From NCBI GenBank assembly GCA_012064415.1, contig SSNU01000024.1:332160-396159 (forward strand): a stretch of DNA of 64,000 nucleotides. Reading direction: 5' to 3'. Under the pieces are notes generated by a model. That model saw only the letters and a program-made list of their open reading frames with translations, made no database searches and was not told the DNA's origin. The position numbers were made by a program, and so were the translations under genes. The DNA comes from Gyrodactylus bullatarudis (taxonomy: Eukaryota > Platyhelminthes > Monogenea > Gyrodactylidea > Gyrodactylidae). Below, one piece after another: positions 48,601 through 60,400 of the stretch (the first letter of the stretch is position 1; each line of letters begins with the position of its first letter).

Positions 48601-49939
48601 TCACTCAACTAATAAATGCAAAAAATTACTAAATAATGATGACCTCGAGCCATGGGAGTGGTAATGAATCAGACTAACCTGCATGGGAGTTGCAATAATT
48701 CCGATCGGATCACAATTTGAGTCCAATTTGACTGTGGAATCTTGGTTATTCAATTCGATCAGATCCATTGAGCCGAAATGACTCTCATCTGAGAGGGATG
48801 TAAAGGAATAGCTGCAAATTGAAAAAAAAGGTTCTAACCAAAGAGTGAGGGCTTCTCAAGGATGAATGGAACACTCACGATATGTAAAAGGATAAGCTAA
48901 AGTTGTACTTTGGAAATTTATCCCTAGCAATGAAAACTTCTGAGAAGGTGGGAAATATTAGGAATTTATACAAGTCCATGGCTGTTGGGAAGGTGGAGAG
49001 AAATTTTTCTTGCATCTCGTTAATCATTGGACTCAAACTGATACTCAAGGAATAGGCAATCTTGGAAGATTTCGACTCTCGAAAGTGGATCTCACCGGAA
49101 TGCTTTTGGGATTTGTTAGCGTCACCATTTCGAAGGAGACTCGAGAGGTTGATTTCTGTCTGGCCCAGTAATTGCTTGGAGTGGATAAAGAAGATTTCAA
49201 TTTGTTCATTCAAAAGTTCTGAGGAGCTAAATTGGAAATTTTAATTCTCACATGACGGAAGGGATCAAGGGGGCCAATTACCTGATGGGAAATGTCTTTT
49301 TAAAAGAATTCTGAAAGTTTTCAAACTCCAACGAGTTGACAATGCCCTGGGAAATATGGTTATCGTTCATTTTAATAACGACAAGGGAGCCTCCTACCTC
49401 CCCAATTTCATCATCAGGGACAAGATCGATTAGCTTTTCAGCTGATTCAATGCTAATGTTTACGTAGAAATCGTTGGGAAATGGATCATTCGGAGTTGTA
49501 GTGGGACCTGTGAAACCGTGTATTTTCAATTGACATTCGATTGTTGGACTAAGCCTCTGCTTTGTTCCATGTATTTTGACTATTTTTGGGCTCTAAAAGG
49601 ATTTATTTACGTAACACATACGTTGTTTATTAACCTTGAAGGTAGATCAATGATTGAATAACCAAAACTTTTTAATTCATCCTCACCCAAGTTTGACATT
49701 GTGTACAAAAGTTTGATTGGAATTCTCTTGAGTTTCATATTTTTCCAATCTTTCTGAGGTAGTTCCCAACTGATTGATTTATTCACTTCAATGACCTCAT
49801 TATCAATTTGAATAGGTTCTAGTGTAGTCGAATAATTGTCCAGTTTCCCTTCAACATGAATAAATTTTAGATTTTTTTCGGCAATATTAGTTATTCGACT
49901 CAAGTTCAAAACAAGGTTTATCTTATTCTCGCCTACCAT
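45688..49939 (-). CDS. CEP120: Centrosomal protein of 120 kDa (CEP120)
   Basis: Centriole assembly and elongation protein with N-terminal C2 domains and a C-terminal coiled coil. Exons in order: 49939-49622, 49592-49282, 49226-48879, 48811-48679, 48608-48057, 46926-46693, 46627-46173, 45967-45688. They give 876 residues (human CEP120 is just under 1000). Residues 1-480 are beta-rich and fit three C2-like domains, for example SFGYSIIDLPSR and LGQTEINLSSLLR. The coiled coil starts near 500 (ALELELWKSAVEEEYEGRLI) and includes NYRQMWCRALQEISRLK, the CEP120 signature equivalent to YKQQWGRALKELARLK. The extreme C-terminus, RLIAERSNLLQSGNYNVTDD, is also family-typical. Intron 5 contains another gene on the opposite strand. 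The start codon lies 187 bp from the divergent L3MBTL start. Confidence 0.88.
47201..47890 (+). CDS. Unrecognised gene nested in a CEP120 intron, 5' end not found
   Basis: The + strand within CEP120 intron 5 has a spliceable coding series: 47201-47445, 47490-47541, 47585-47603 and 47630-47890 (stop). The first exon encodes ETSRIFSILEDVNIGIETF and FLKRLLRLHSVPYLRGELPK. The last encodes an Arg/Lys- and Asp/Glu-rich tail containing two nuclear-localisation-like clusters (RNKRAKRFRF, RRRKKPKK) and ends LICLSEDE. Introns are about 44, 43 and 26 bases. An upstream exon, possibly reading YPPEDDFVFDYLNSLSDKPL near 46990-47055, is likely, but I could not join it in frame. The composition suggests a small nuclear protein. 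No family is recognised. Confidence 0.55.
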
Positions 49940-50126
49940 GGCTAGCCGAGATAAAAGATGTAATTATCTCAATTTAAAAATAAATTTGAATGCGTTCTAG
50001 ACAATAATAAACACAATTGGTTTATTTAAAGAAAATCTGTTTTATTTATTGTTTTCAACTTTGTTCACTTTATAAGTTAATAATTCAAATTTTATAATTT
50101 AAAGATTTAACTTAATCTTATCGATT

Positions 50127-52968
50127 ATGACTACTAGATCGAGTATTCAATTATGCGAAAATCCCTTAGATTCTGGATCTAGTGATAAATGCTCTTCTGA
50201 AGCTTCAAGCAATATCTACTCCACTCCTCATACACCAAAAAGTTCAGCCACCAAAACATTAGATCACAGCATTGACGACAATAATAATGTCAGTAGCTCT
50301 TCCATGGATCAAAACTTGATCGGTAATCTCTACTATTTTATCTATTCTCATATTTTCCAGTCAGTAAAGAATTTTCATGGCTCAACTATCTAAGAGACAC
50401 AAAATCTACCACTGTCGATCAATCTCAGTTTAGATGCGCAGTCGGAATGCCTGAAGTGAGTAGAACTTGTTTCTCATAATTGTTTCTTGTTCTCTTCGTC
50501 TAAATTCATTGATCGTTTCATTTTTATTTATTTACAGTTATAAATGCAAGTAATCCATCTTTATTTTTCGATTTCTTCAGTCATGCTTCCCATTTTTATT
50601 TGGATTTATTTTAGAATTTCCTCTTGCTCGAAAGTCTCAAGGACTACTCAAAACTCCAAAATCCTTTCAAGGTTGGCGATTGCCTCGAGGGTGTTGATCC
50701 AGCCCATGAGAGTTTAATTTGTCCTCTGAAGGTCATCGAAACTTCTGGTTATCGTATTCGTCTAAGATTCATTGGCTTTAGTGAAAAGAGTGACTTTTGG
50801 ATTTTGGCCAATTCACCCTTTATATTTCCTTGTGGATGGTGCGAGAATAACCACAGGATTCTACAGAAATTCGGTTGCCGCGAAACAATCAAATCATGGA
50901 ATGACATTGTCAAATTTCCCAATTTACGCAAGGCTCCAAAGGAAGTCTTTACAATACCCTGGGACTGTACTGACGAATACTATGATGGCTTTGATATCGG
51001 GAAGAAAGTCGAAGCTGTCGACAGAAGAAATCCGTTTCTTACCTGCGTGGCTACAATAATTGATCGAATTGAGTCTTATCTGTTGATAAGTTTTGATGGT
51101 TGGAACTTTGCCTTTGATCAATGGGTACATTTAACCAGTAAACTCATCCAACCAGTTGGCTTTTGTGCTAAAAACAAGATGACTCTATCAACACCAGAGG
51201 GTAAACCTTCTATCGGCTTTTCCTGGACTGAATACCTCGCACAAAACAATTCGGAGCCTGTCCAAGATTCCTCATTCACCAAAATTCGTCATGGCACTCA
51301 AAGGATATGGCCCTCAGGCTCAAAACTAGAATGTGTGGACATCTATTTCCCATTTATCATTCGCCCTGCCACAGTCATCGACTGTGATAAATCAACTGGT
51401 GTCCTTACCCTAAAGTATGATGGGTTCCCAGATTACCTAGACTTTTGCATAGATCAAGATTCCTCGTTCCTATTGCCAGCTGGCTTTTCTCGAGCCACTA
51501 ACGACAAATTGGTATTCTACAAGCAAACGCGTAAGTCTGATTGAATGAATCAATAAAAAGAAAGACTACTCTCTCTATGATTCATTATAACGTATAAAAA
51601 ATAATACTTGATTTAATTGTGCATGGGTCATAACGAGGTCATCATGTAAACGTTTTTACACTTCTACCCCTGATCCTGATTTGATTGGTCAATACTGGGT
51701 GCTAATAAATCTATGTAGTGGCATGCAAATTGTCCAGCCAATCACAGGGTGACTTGAAATCAATTTTAATTGGTCCTCATTATTTAGCCAATTCTAGTCA
51801 ACTTCGGAAGAAAAAATCCAGTTGTGCTGAAAAGTTTTGCGGCGGCTATGGCAATCAAAATGTCGTGACATCATTCTATCACCTGAAATCAACGGATTGT
51901 CCCTACTCAAGAGAGAATCGTGGTCGTAATCGATTCCTTTATAGTTTTCGTGTCAAAAAGAACAACATACACTATCCTTATCCGAGAAGCCTAAAGAAGA
52001 GAGGCAATGAAGTCACCTCCAAAATGTAGGCTAAAAAATCTCTCTAAACATGTAGAAATTTATCGTTCATTAATCTCTCTTTATCATAGATCTTCACCCA
52101 TTGCTGTCAACTCTGGAGAATATGTAAGTTTAACATCTGCATTCACACAAAAAGGATATCATTCTATTCTATAATTTAGAGTGGTTATTCCTGTGAGATG
52201 ACCCAGAGTCCATCAACAACGAGAATCGGCGAAAAGAGGCTAGAGTCCCTGGTGGAACATGAAAATCATTCTCAATCAACTCCGCTTTATAACAACAATC
52301 GTAATACTACACTTAAACGCCCACGTATAGCATCACAAGAGCAATCCAATCGAGTAATTGAGACAATCTCTATACCGTTGGATGATGTTAAGCCAATAAT
52401 TGGTTCGATTCCTCCACATGAACCTCCTCTAGATCAAATACCCAACATTGAGACATCCTCAAGGAACTGTCCCTCGAGCAATCATCTTTCAGCTCTAGCT
52501 GAAAATCAAATTGGTGAGCTAACTCATGACTCTCTACTTTGAGCATTTGTGAAATTATCTCAATTTTCCTAACCCCTCCCCCTTATAGAACCAGATAATC
52601 AATCACATACTTCGGACACATCCAGAAGCATCGTTACGACATCAAATTTACAAATCACACCAGTTTTTCTAACCCAGAGTAAAAATCATGTCCCTGTTGA
52701 CAGCAATTTCCTCGATCGTCTCATGCCCAAAACCATAGATCATAAGCCGAATCCGAATTTCTGGTCTGCGCAAGATGTCGGTGATTACATTGCCTCTTTG
52801 CCATTTTGCCAGGAATTTGCCCAACTTTTTACTGAGAATGAAATTGACGGAACTGCCCTGATGTGCCTTGAGAAGGAGGATTTGATGAACATGTTCAAGA
52901 TGAAACTCGGCCCGGCCATCAAAATATCCACTGCAATAAATGCCCTACGCAAGGAAATCATGTCATAA
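50127..52968 (+). CDS. L3MBTL: Lethal(3)malignant brain tumour-like protein (three MBT repeats, C2HC finger, SAM)
   Basis: Chromatin-compacting reader of mono- and dimethyl-lysine histone marks. Exons 50127-50322, 50361-50455, 50615-51530, 51788-52025, 52090-52123, 52180-52513 and 52589-52968 give 730 residues. MBT1 starts at FSWLNYLRDTKST (about 68). MBT2 contains VEAVDRRNPF and SFDGWNFAFDQW. MBT3 starts at FSWTEYLAQNNS. The C2HC finger follows (C-x4-C-GGYG...H-x5-CP, about residues 412-438). The C-terminal SAM domain, about 658-728, reads NFWSAQDVGDYIASLPFCQE and so on. This order is specific to L3MBTL rather than to Scm or Sfmbt. In MBT2 the cage Asp, Asn, Phe and Trp are kept, but the position of human Tyr386 is Phe. 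The first intron is 38 bases. It shares a 187-bp divergent promoter region with CEP120. Confidence 0.92.
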
Positions 52969-53357
52969 TCACCAAAAGAGAAAACTAGTAAAACTTGATT
53001 GCTTTGTTTATCATTGCATTTAACTCATAGATTTGAACTCCTTGATGTAAATCATATAACTATATACACATAATAGTAAATATATACACTGTATATATGA
53101 AAACGACCAAAATGTTTCAAGTCACTTCCACTTTTGTATACTCCTATTCATATATACATTGTATCAACTCATTTAATAAATTTAAATTCTATAAAATTCT
53201 ATGAAATTCATTCTTAAGCAATGATAACGTTACTAGTTAGTGTCTATCAAAGAGCCTATCATGGAATCTCAAAGCTCACCAACTGTCAATAGCAAGATCA
53301 GTGAAGCAAAACGATGAAAGTTTAAATCGTTGCAAAATCGCAAACTCTGGAATTAAG
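52969..53357. other. Intergenic region
   Basis: Between L3MBTL and the first small secreted gene. An AATAAA follows L3MBTL at 53175-53180. Nothing else recognised. Confidence 0.5.
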
Positions 53358-53648
53358 ATGCTCTTCCTCAAATCAGTTTTTGCTTGCCTTCTGTTGTTGT
53401 TGACCTTAAAACAGGCCTGTTATCACGATTGTGTCAATGGACTTGAGGATAAATTCAGCTTGTGCAGTCAGGACGAGGTTAAAGCATGCTTCGAGAACCT
53501 CGTCAACAACCAATTTATGGATTGCATACACCAATGCCACGATTTTGATTGTTCCAGAGAGAAATTAGTCGACTGCTGTCAGCAGAATGTTGAGGATCCA
53601 GTTGTGGCTATTGAAAAAATGCGCGAATTAATTGTCTTTTGTAATTAA
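53358..53648 (+). CDS. Small secreted cysteine-rich protein 1
   Basis: Single exon of 96 residues. The start at 53358 is chosen because the signal peptide (MLFLKSVFACLLLLLTLKQA) begins there; a longer frame would need a non-ATG start. The mature part has 10 Cys. Eight of them match the neighbour at 53821 in the pattern C-x3-C-x10-C ... C-x11-C-x3-C-x4-C ... C; the extra pair is a CC. Mostly helical and acidic. Related to, and in tandem with, the next gene. No named family is recognised and no function is assigned. Confidence 0.75.
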   Translation: MLFLKSVFACLLLLLTLKQACYHDCVNGLEDKFSLCSQDEVKACFENLVNNQFMDCIHQCHDFDCSREKLVDCCQQNVEDPVVAIEKMRELIVFCN

Positions 53649-53785
53649 TTAATGAAATAAAATCTAGAATACATCACTAACAAAAGAGATTGATTAGATT
53701 TAGTGAGAAAGAACGAGTGTGTTTTTGTATTTCACAACCTGATTGAGTGCACCCATTGGTTGAGTACTCACTCATGTAACGGTGA

Positions 53786-53791
53786 TATAAA
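53786..53791 (+). promoter_or_regulatory. Putative TATA box of secreted protein 2
   Basis: TATAAA, 35 bases upstream of the start codon at 53821. It implies a 5' UTR of only a few bases if used. The ATG is immediately preceded by AG, so a splice acceptor (cis or spliced leader) is an alternative. Confidence 0.3.
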
Positions 53792-53820
53792 CTTGAGCAC
53801 AGAGGATTCCATCTAGACAG

Positions 53821-54102
53821 ATGCTTTCAACTAAATTACTTGTTTTTACGACTTTGATAATTGTAGTTGTTCAATCGTGCTATACCACCTGTATAGCTGA
53901 GCTACAAGGCAAACTCGGTTCATGTGGATCAGATTTTAACTGCTACGGACGCCTTCTGACAGTTGGTTTTATCCCATGCATTCAGAAATGTCTCAACGTT
54001 GGCTGTGTACAAGAAAAAATATTACCCTACGTTGAGAATATTGTCTCGAAGCCTGACGCTATCGTGGATACACTAAGATCAATAGTTGACACTTGCATCT
54101 AA
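53821..54102 (+). CDS. Small secreted cysteine-rich protein 2
   Basis: Single exon of 93 residues. Signal peptide MLSTKLLVFTTLIIVVVQS, then an 8-Cys mature peptide. The spacing C-x3-C-x10-C-x5-C-x11-C-x3-C-x4-C and a final Cys before the stop match its neighbour at 53358. The two are tandem duplicates that have diverged strongly outside the Cys. Unknown role; likely a secreted effector, carrier or structural peptide. Confidence 0.75.
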   Translation: MLSTKLLVFTTLIIVVVQSCYTTCIAELQGKLGSCGSDFNCYGRLLTVGFIPCIQKCLNVGCVQEKILPYVENIVSKPDAIVDTLRSIVDTCI

Positions 54103-54493
54103 TTTACAACTCCCAAATAATGAATTATATAATTCTTGATTGAAAAGCCATTCCTATTTTCAATTGCGATATATTTTTATATTCTTGATAATTTGAAAAG
54201 TGCCCTGAAAAGGAACATAAACACACAAAGTTTAATTGTTAGCTCACAATTTGCCAATTTATCTGAACGAGGAAATTGGCCTCTCATCAGGTCCAGTTTA
54301 GTGTACTTACTTCTTTCTAATGATAAAAAGATGATAAGAGATTTTGATAGACTAATTTCTAATCATATGTAGTAAATGACGAGAAAGAAGACTTATTACG
54401 ATTTGCTTGACCTTCAATAACAAGTCCATGTTATAATTAAATTCGTCTTTTTACAGGAAGAACATTCATCTTTATGCAATTTTGTAAGCTTAC
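54103..54493. other. Intergenic region / 3' end of the micro-exon gene
   Basis: The terminal exon and stop codon of the minus-strand micro-exon gene should lie here or just above. One candidate last exon is at 54457-54471 (minus), where the reading frame would meet TGA. An open frame at 54136-54372 on the + strand has no signal peptide or domain. Confidence 0.4.
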
Positions 54494-57400
54494 GATTTAG
54501 AATTCCTATAAAAAGTGCATAAAAAGTTTTTATTGTTTAGCTACTTATACAGAATGATTTTTTCTTTTATTTCAACTCTAAACTTTTCGTCTAACTTGGG
54601 CTTTCCTCCCCTGGAACAAGAAATACGGGTTTCAATAAACAACCGGGAGATATTTGGAGAAAATAAAACAGGTTTAAGACATTTTACTCACTTGACTCTA
54701 GAGAATCGAGTTTACAGTCAAAAGTTGATCAGAAATGTCAGCTTACCTCTTACTGAAAAAGATATATGATTTCAGTTGTTATTTAGATTTTTTCCGTGTA
54801 TTTTAATATCTGAATTTAAATCTTACGTTGTTCTCCTTAAAAGGTTAACATGGGTTTTATTTCGATGAGATGATCTCATAGACATACCTTCCAGACCTGC
54901 AAATAGGAAATTAATTAATATACGAATTGCTATACAAGTATTTCCCTAGTAAGCTCACCTTCCTCTTGACCTAAAAGTTTAATAATTTTAGTAATTTCCC
55001 CTAGTTGATCTCTGAGATGGACCCTTTCACTAACCTTGATCTGTAAATTGGCATACAAACAATCAGACTTTCAAGTAAACACTTACCGCCTGCTGAAAAT
55101 TGAAATATGAGTATATTTGAAGTCAGATTTAGGATGATTTAGAGACGAATACCAGGGATGAATTGCTTAACTTACCTTGACCTGGGAAAGAAATCAGTTA
55201 CTTTCACAAATATTTCCTATGTACAACTTACCTTCCTCTCCTCCTTTAAGAATAAAATAGATATTCAAATTCATAAAAACAAAAAATCATTCTCTAAATT
55301 TGGATAAAACTCACGAAGATGATCGGCCACCCCGAGATTTCGATGATCCAGAGTAAGCTAAACCGCTACGGCCTCCACCGCTTCCGTAAGCTCCGCCACT
55401 GCTGCTTCCATAAGCTCCACCGCTTCCGTAAGCTCCGCCACTGCTGCTTCCATAAGCTCCACCGCTTCCGTAAGCTCCACCGCTTCCGTAAGCTCCGCCA
55501 CTGCTGCTTCCATAAGCTCCACCGCTTCCGTAAGCTCCGCCACTGCTGCTTCCATAAGCTCCACCGCTTCCGTAAGCTCCGCCACTGCCATATGATACAC
55601 TACTACCGTAAGCTGAACCACCTCCATATGCGCCACCTCCAGATACGCTTACACCATAGCCACCAGAAACTTGTCCACTGATATCACTTGCATACGAGGA
55701 TCCATCGGCCCCAGTTCCATAAGCTACACCAGAAACTCCAGTTTGACTATTGGCAGAAACACTGTAACCAGTGGAAACTGCAGCTCCTCTGTGGAATTAA
55801 AAAAAATAAAATTAATCTCACTTTCAAACGGAAAACATTTAATTAAAAAATTGTCAGAGGGGCGTACTTACAGTTCAGTGGAAACTCTAAGTTGGCAATT
55901 TACAATTCAAAATGTAAACGAAAACTCCAGCTTACGACTTTGCTCTGAAATATTATTGAGAAAGTCAAAAATTGCTAAACTATAAAGAACTAACGCCCTA
56001 AGAGCTCTAGAACAGAATTAAATGCTCAATGGTCCAATGATTTTAGTTACATTAGATGAATCTGTTTTGAGATTATTCAACTTACCCAAGGCTATCATTG
56101 CGAATATTCAGTTATGTCAAATTTGCTTAAAAGAGTCCAACTCACCCAGATCTTTGTTAAAGAGTTAATATTGAGTATTTTATCAGATTCAAACTATAAT
56201 TCCCATCATAAATGAATGCGAATAGTTAGTTACCGATTTTAAGTTGTAATCAGAGCATCAAAAATAGGACGCTATTCCCTTTTTTAGGACCCTAAAATTT
56301 AGGCAAATAAAAAAATTAGGAGTTGATGAAAAATATAAAGGACGAATTGAAATTTATTTTCTGATAAATGTAGTCAAACAGTTTAAATATTAACAGTTTT
56401 TGAGCTTGAAATTCTGATGAATATTTCGTAACGACTCGCATAATCTTCATACGTGATGTCGCTCCTATCCTTGGCATTTTGAAAATGAATTGAATCGAAT
56501 AAGGGTTTGCAGAAAATATATTTGCAGACAAATGAAATGAGAGATCTCAAGTGCCAAAAATTTATTTTAGGGTGAGGAGATAGTGGATAGGACAAAAGGA
56601 CTTTTTGTTTTAATGCAGAGAAACTTTATCTTAAACCTCAAATGCGAAATGAGGTCTTACTTTTGTTCCAAATCATTCCTAGAATAAATTGAATATTTAT
56701 CAAGTTGAGGTGTCGAATTTCCTCTAAACTCACTCAGATCCACAAGCCCTATTTGAGTTGGTGATAGAAATAGATTCATGTTTTAACTAACGTCCAAGAG
56801 ATGAACTTATCTCCTTTACTAGAGGTGAATGAATTTAGTGAAATCGAAGGAAAACCAAGGATCCCAGCCACTTACACTCCACCAGTGTCAGTCTTCTTGA
56901 TTTGAGTAACCTTCCTTCCAGTCCTACGGATTCCAGCGTACGCTCTGAAAAAAATATCAGTTTAAAACCAATTATCAGATATGAGGAGGATATTTCCATG
57001 TCGAATATATCATTGGACTTACTGTTTCCTATTTGGACAAAATCAATCAATAATAAATAGGTCAATTGAGGATAACTTATGGAATAGTTAATTCCCCTTC
57101 GTAATGCACTCACAATTGTCTATTTGTTGTGTAAAGGTCATTTGAGCTTATATCAAAAGAGACTTACATAGCTTCCCTAAATCATGCAGTGTTTAGATAT
57201 TAATTCATGAATTGAACTTTGATCTTAGCCTGTTTGACAACTCACTGTTCGGCTTTACTATTGAGAAAAAAATTATACAGCAATGTGAATAAAATCATTA
57301 CCACTTACGCAACTAAACTGAATGAATGGAGGGGATACCAGAATTATAAAGGTATGCGTTTTAATGAGAAAAATTGAAAAGAATCTTTAAAATCTGCTTA

Positions 57401-60400
57401 CGCTTTTTCTTCCCTACAAATAATAATTACATCAATCATATGGTAGAATGAATTGTAAAAAATCTAACATTTATATCATGATTCAAACTTACAAGCGTTT
57501 CCTCAAGTTTAAATTTGTATTATAAGCACAATGAGAGTCAGTTATAGTTGAGCATAGTACTACTGAGATTAAGGTTATCTTTAACTCACTTTATGGCCAG
57601 GCTAACACGCAAAAATTCAGTTTAGCTCTTCTTCACTAGTTCATTATATGATTAATAATAATAATCTAGTAGTTATGGTATAATGAAAAGTCTCAGACGA
57701 AACGCTTATGCATCAGAATTAAGTTGAGTCTTATTTCAAATGCGAGATGAAGTATGACTTCTTCGCATCGTCAACTAATTAAAAATTATATCAAGTATAT
57801 AAAAATTTAATAAAAATTACTCGATTGTTGCTTGAAGGTTCCTATGTTTATTCCTGAAAATGAATTTTAGAGTTAGCTAAATACTAAGAGCGATTTTTTG
57901 AAAAAATTTAGAAAAATCTATCAACTTTCTCACTCATGAATAGCCCTTGTTATATTTTATTCAGTTAAGTTCACTTTTGACAAGTCAAAATTTACAAGTA
58001 ATCTCAAAAACATGTGAAAGAAAGCGAGAACCTACACTTTGTCTTCTCTGATGAGCACTAGGTTACAGATGCTTTATTTACTGACACTTACAATCTCATA
58101 GTGGCTTCACCGATTCTAGAAAATGCAACACATTTTCGCATTACTTCGCATAACTTACTGGTTGATTATTTCACGGCTAAAAGGACAAGTCTCATGAATA
58201 TTTAGTGCTGTTATGAGTTTGTAAAAGTGTTTTATTTTGGCAATTAAAAGCATACTTTTGTCTTGTGATACTGAAAGAATATTGGGAGATAAAATTAGCT
58301 ATTTGGAGTGCCTAATGTGACTAAGAACGAACAATTCAATTTCCGTTCTAGAGGGATTAAAGGTTGAAAGTAATTAATTTTTTTTTTCATTTTTTATATC
58401 GAAAACCATAATTATTCTGCTCACTTGTATGTCACAAATCTAAAGGGAAATAAAGTTGTATTGAGTTTGTTTAAAAACCTGGTTTGGAGATATACAAGAA
58501 ATAATTTTTGATGTTTGACTCACTGTGCGTATTCATGTCGGCTTAAAAGAATAAATTTTAGCATTTAACCCTCTATATTTTTTGTACTAGTTCTATCTAT
58601 TCGGGATAAAGAACTTACTTGCGAGACTCCATTATCATTTCTTCCAACAACGGCACAAAGGCATGGCAGCTAAATGGACAAAGAATTATTTCATTCCCGT
58701 TCTCTGTCATAATGACGATTGACTTACCAATGTGAATGGCTTTAGAATTTTCGACATAAAGAGGTTCTCATGCCTAAAAGCTTACCAATTCAATTGTCTA
58801 GATTTAATATCATCTTGAATTATCCAGACTTACGCAATATTTCGGTTCACACTAGACAACTCACGCATTAGAAAAATGTATCGCAAAACAGAAAGTTTGA
58901 ATGATGATCTGAAAAAAAGGGAATGACTCACTTTGCATCTTCAGGTTCTATCCTATAGTTTGGGTAAAATGGTTTATTGCCTTCAATTTCCCTTTATATA
59001 TTTTACTTGATATGTCTTGGATCACGGATCGTACTCACTCCTCTTGGTTATAGGTACTATGAAACAGATTTTGAATAATTAAAGTTGATTTACAAATATT
59101 CAAATACAGATAAAAAACTGTGTGCAATATACAACTCACTATTTACTAGAAAAATCAAGTTAGATTGGCACGTTTGAAGATTTGTTGAAAAGACCTACTT
59201 GTTTCTGTTTCTCAGAAGTACAATTCTGAAAAAAAGTTATTATTATTACAAGTATTAGAATTTTGCGTAGTATTCACGCACTCTTCCTCCATAGTGCTAA
59301 GTAAATTTCACAAATGAGATTTTCCAAATAAAACTTTGAAGAGATACTCATCAGTTTTATGATTAGTATTTTTATTAAATAGTCGAATAATTTATTAAGA
59401 ATACAATTTTAGTAAAACTAGTAATCTTACCAATAGTGATTTCTGTAGATAGTAATAGACATCAAGGAAGCATTGGTAAAGAAAAATAATTCATCCATAG
59501 AGTTTTAATGAGAGGCTCACTTGATGCTAAAAGGAGAATAAAACTATAAATTTCATTAAACTCAGAACTGGATGTCTGATTTTAACATGAAATGGTGATT
59601 TACTCGAAAATATCACTGAAATGAAGAGTACATTCAAAAATATCATGCCAAGGAAAATACTGAGATTAGGCCTGTGGTTAATTTCCTGACTGAAAAAACA
59701 AATTTTGGAAGACTTAATTGAACTTTGAATAATTGAGACCTAATAATCTAAGATATCAAGAATTCGAAGGTAAGTAACTTTTTATCAAAATAATATGAGA
59801 AGAGCCAATCAACTCTCTTCCTTTTATGTTGAATTGCACGTAACAGGAGTCATGATTTTCTTTATTTTTTCTAATACAGTCAAACCATCGATTGAGCGGG
59901 AGGATTTTATCCCTTGCACATTTTTATGATTGACTAATCAGAACGCGAGAAAATTGAAATTCATCGTAATTACCTCAAACCTGGTATCAAAATATAGGTT
60001 ATACAATTTCAAGAAGATTGAGCCATGTCTCACAAATGTAGGACAAAAAATGGAGATTTTGTAAGCCTCAATGTAATTTTTGTAAATTGAGAAATAATAT
60101 AACACCTGGTGTGATAACTAGAGTTACAATCAAGCCCTTTTTCACACCTAAACTAAAACAGAAAATATTTGTTCAACGATAAAAAGTTAGCATCGAAAAT
60201 AACTCTGAATCTGAATTGGTTTTTCACAGTTGAAATGAAGTTCATTACCTCTTTTTACCTCCTAATACAACAAGCCTGCTTCAACCAAAATAATTACATA
60301 TTACTAATTTATAATAATTATTATTAATCATTGAAATAAACAAAATTAATAACGAAATTCACATATCCTCCGTATCTTGACTATTAAATGAATGTTATTA

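Noticed and set aside
54136..54372. 78-residue + strand open frame
   Set aside because: No signal peptide, no domain, no composition or splice support; it lies where the micro-exon gene's 3' end is expected on the other strand.
55375..55600. CRISPR-like regular repeats
   Set aside because: The repeats are adjacent, in-frame and coding, with no spacers, in a eukaryotic gene.
55319..55681. + strand open frame with HRFRKLRHCCFHKL-type repeats
   Set aside because: It is the complement of the GGAYGS-coding tandem repeat; the minus frame joins perfectly with its neighbours. The other minus-strand open frame at 55358-55636 is likewise a shifted reading.
55995..55997. 3-base exon (GGC) flanked by AG and GT in the micro-exon array
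   Set aside because: It fits the phase rule and would add one residue, but three bases cannot be supported without RNA evidence.
58865..58908. 44-base minus-strand exon candidate within the micro-exon array
   Set aside because: It has good splice sites, but its length is not a multiple of 3. Including it after the 58932 exon leads straight to a stop. It may be an alternative or non-coding exon, so it was left out of the model.
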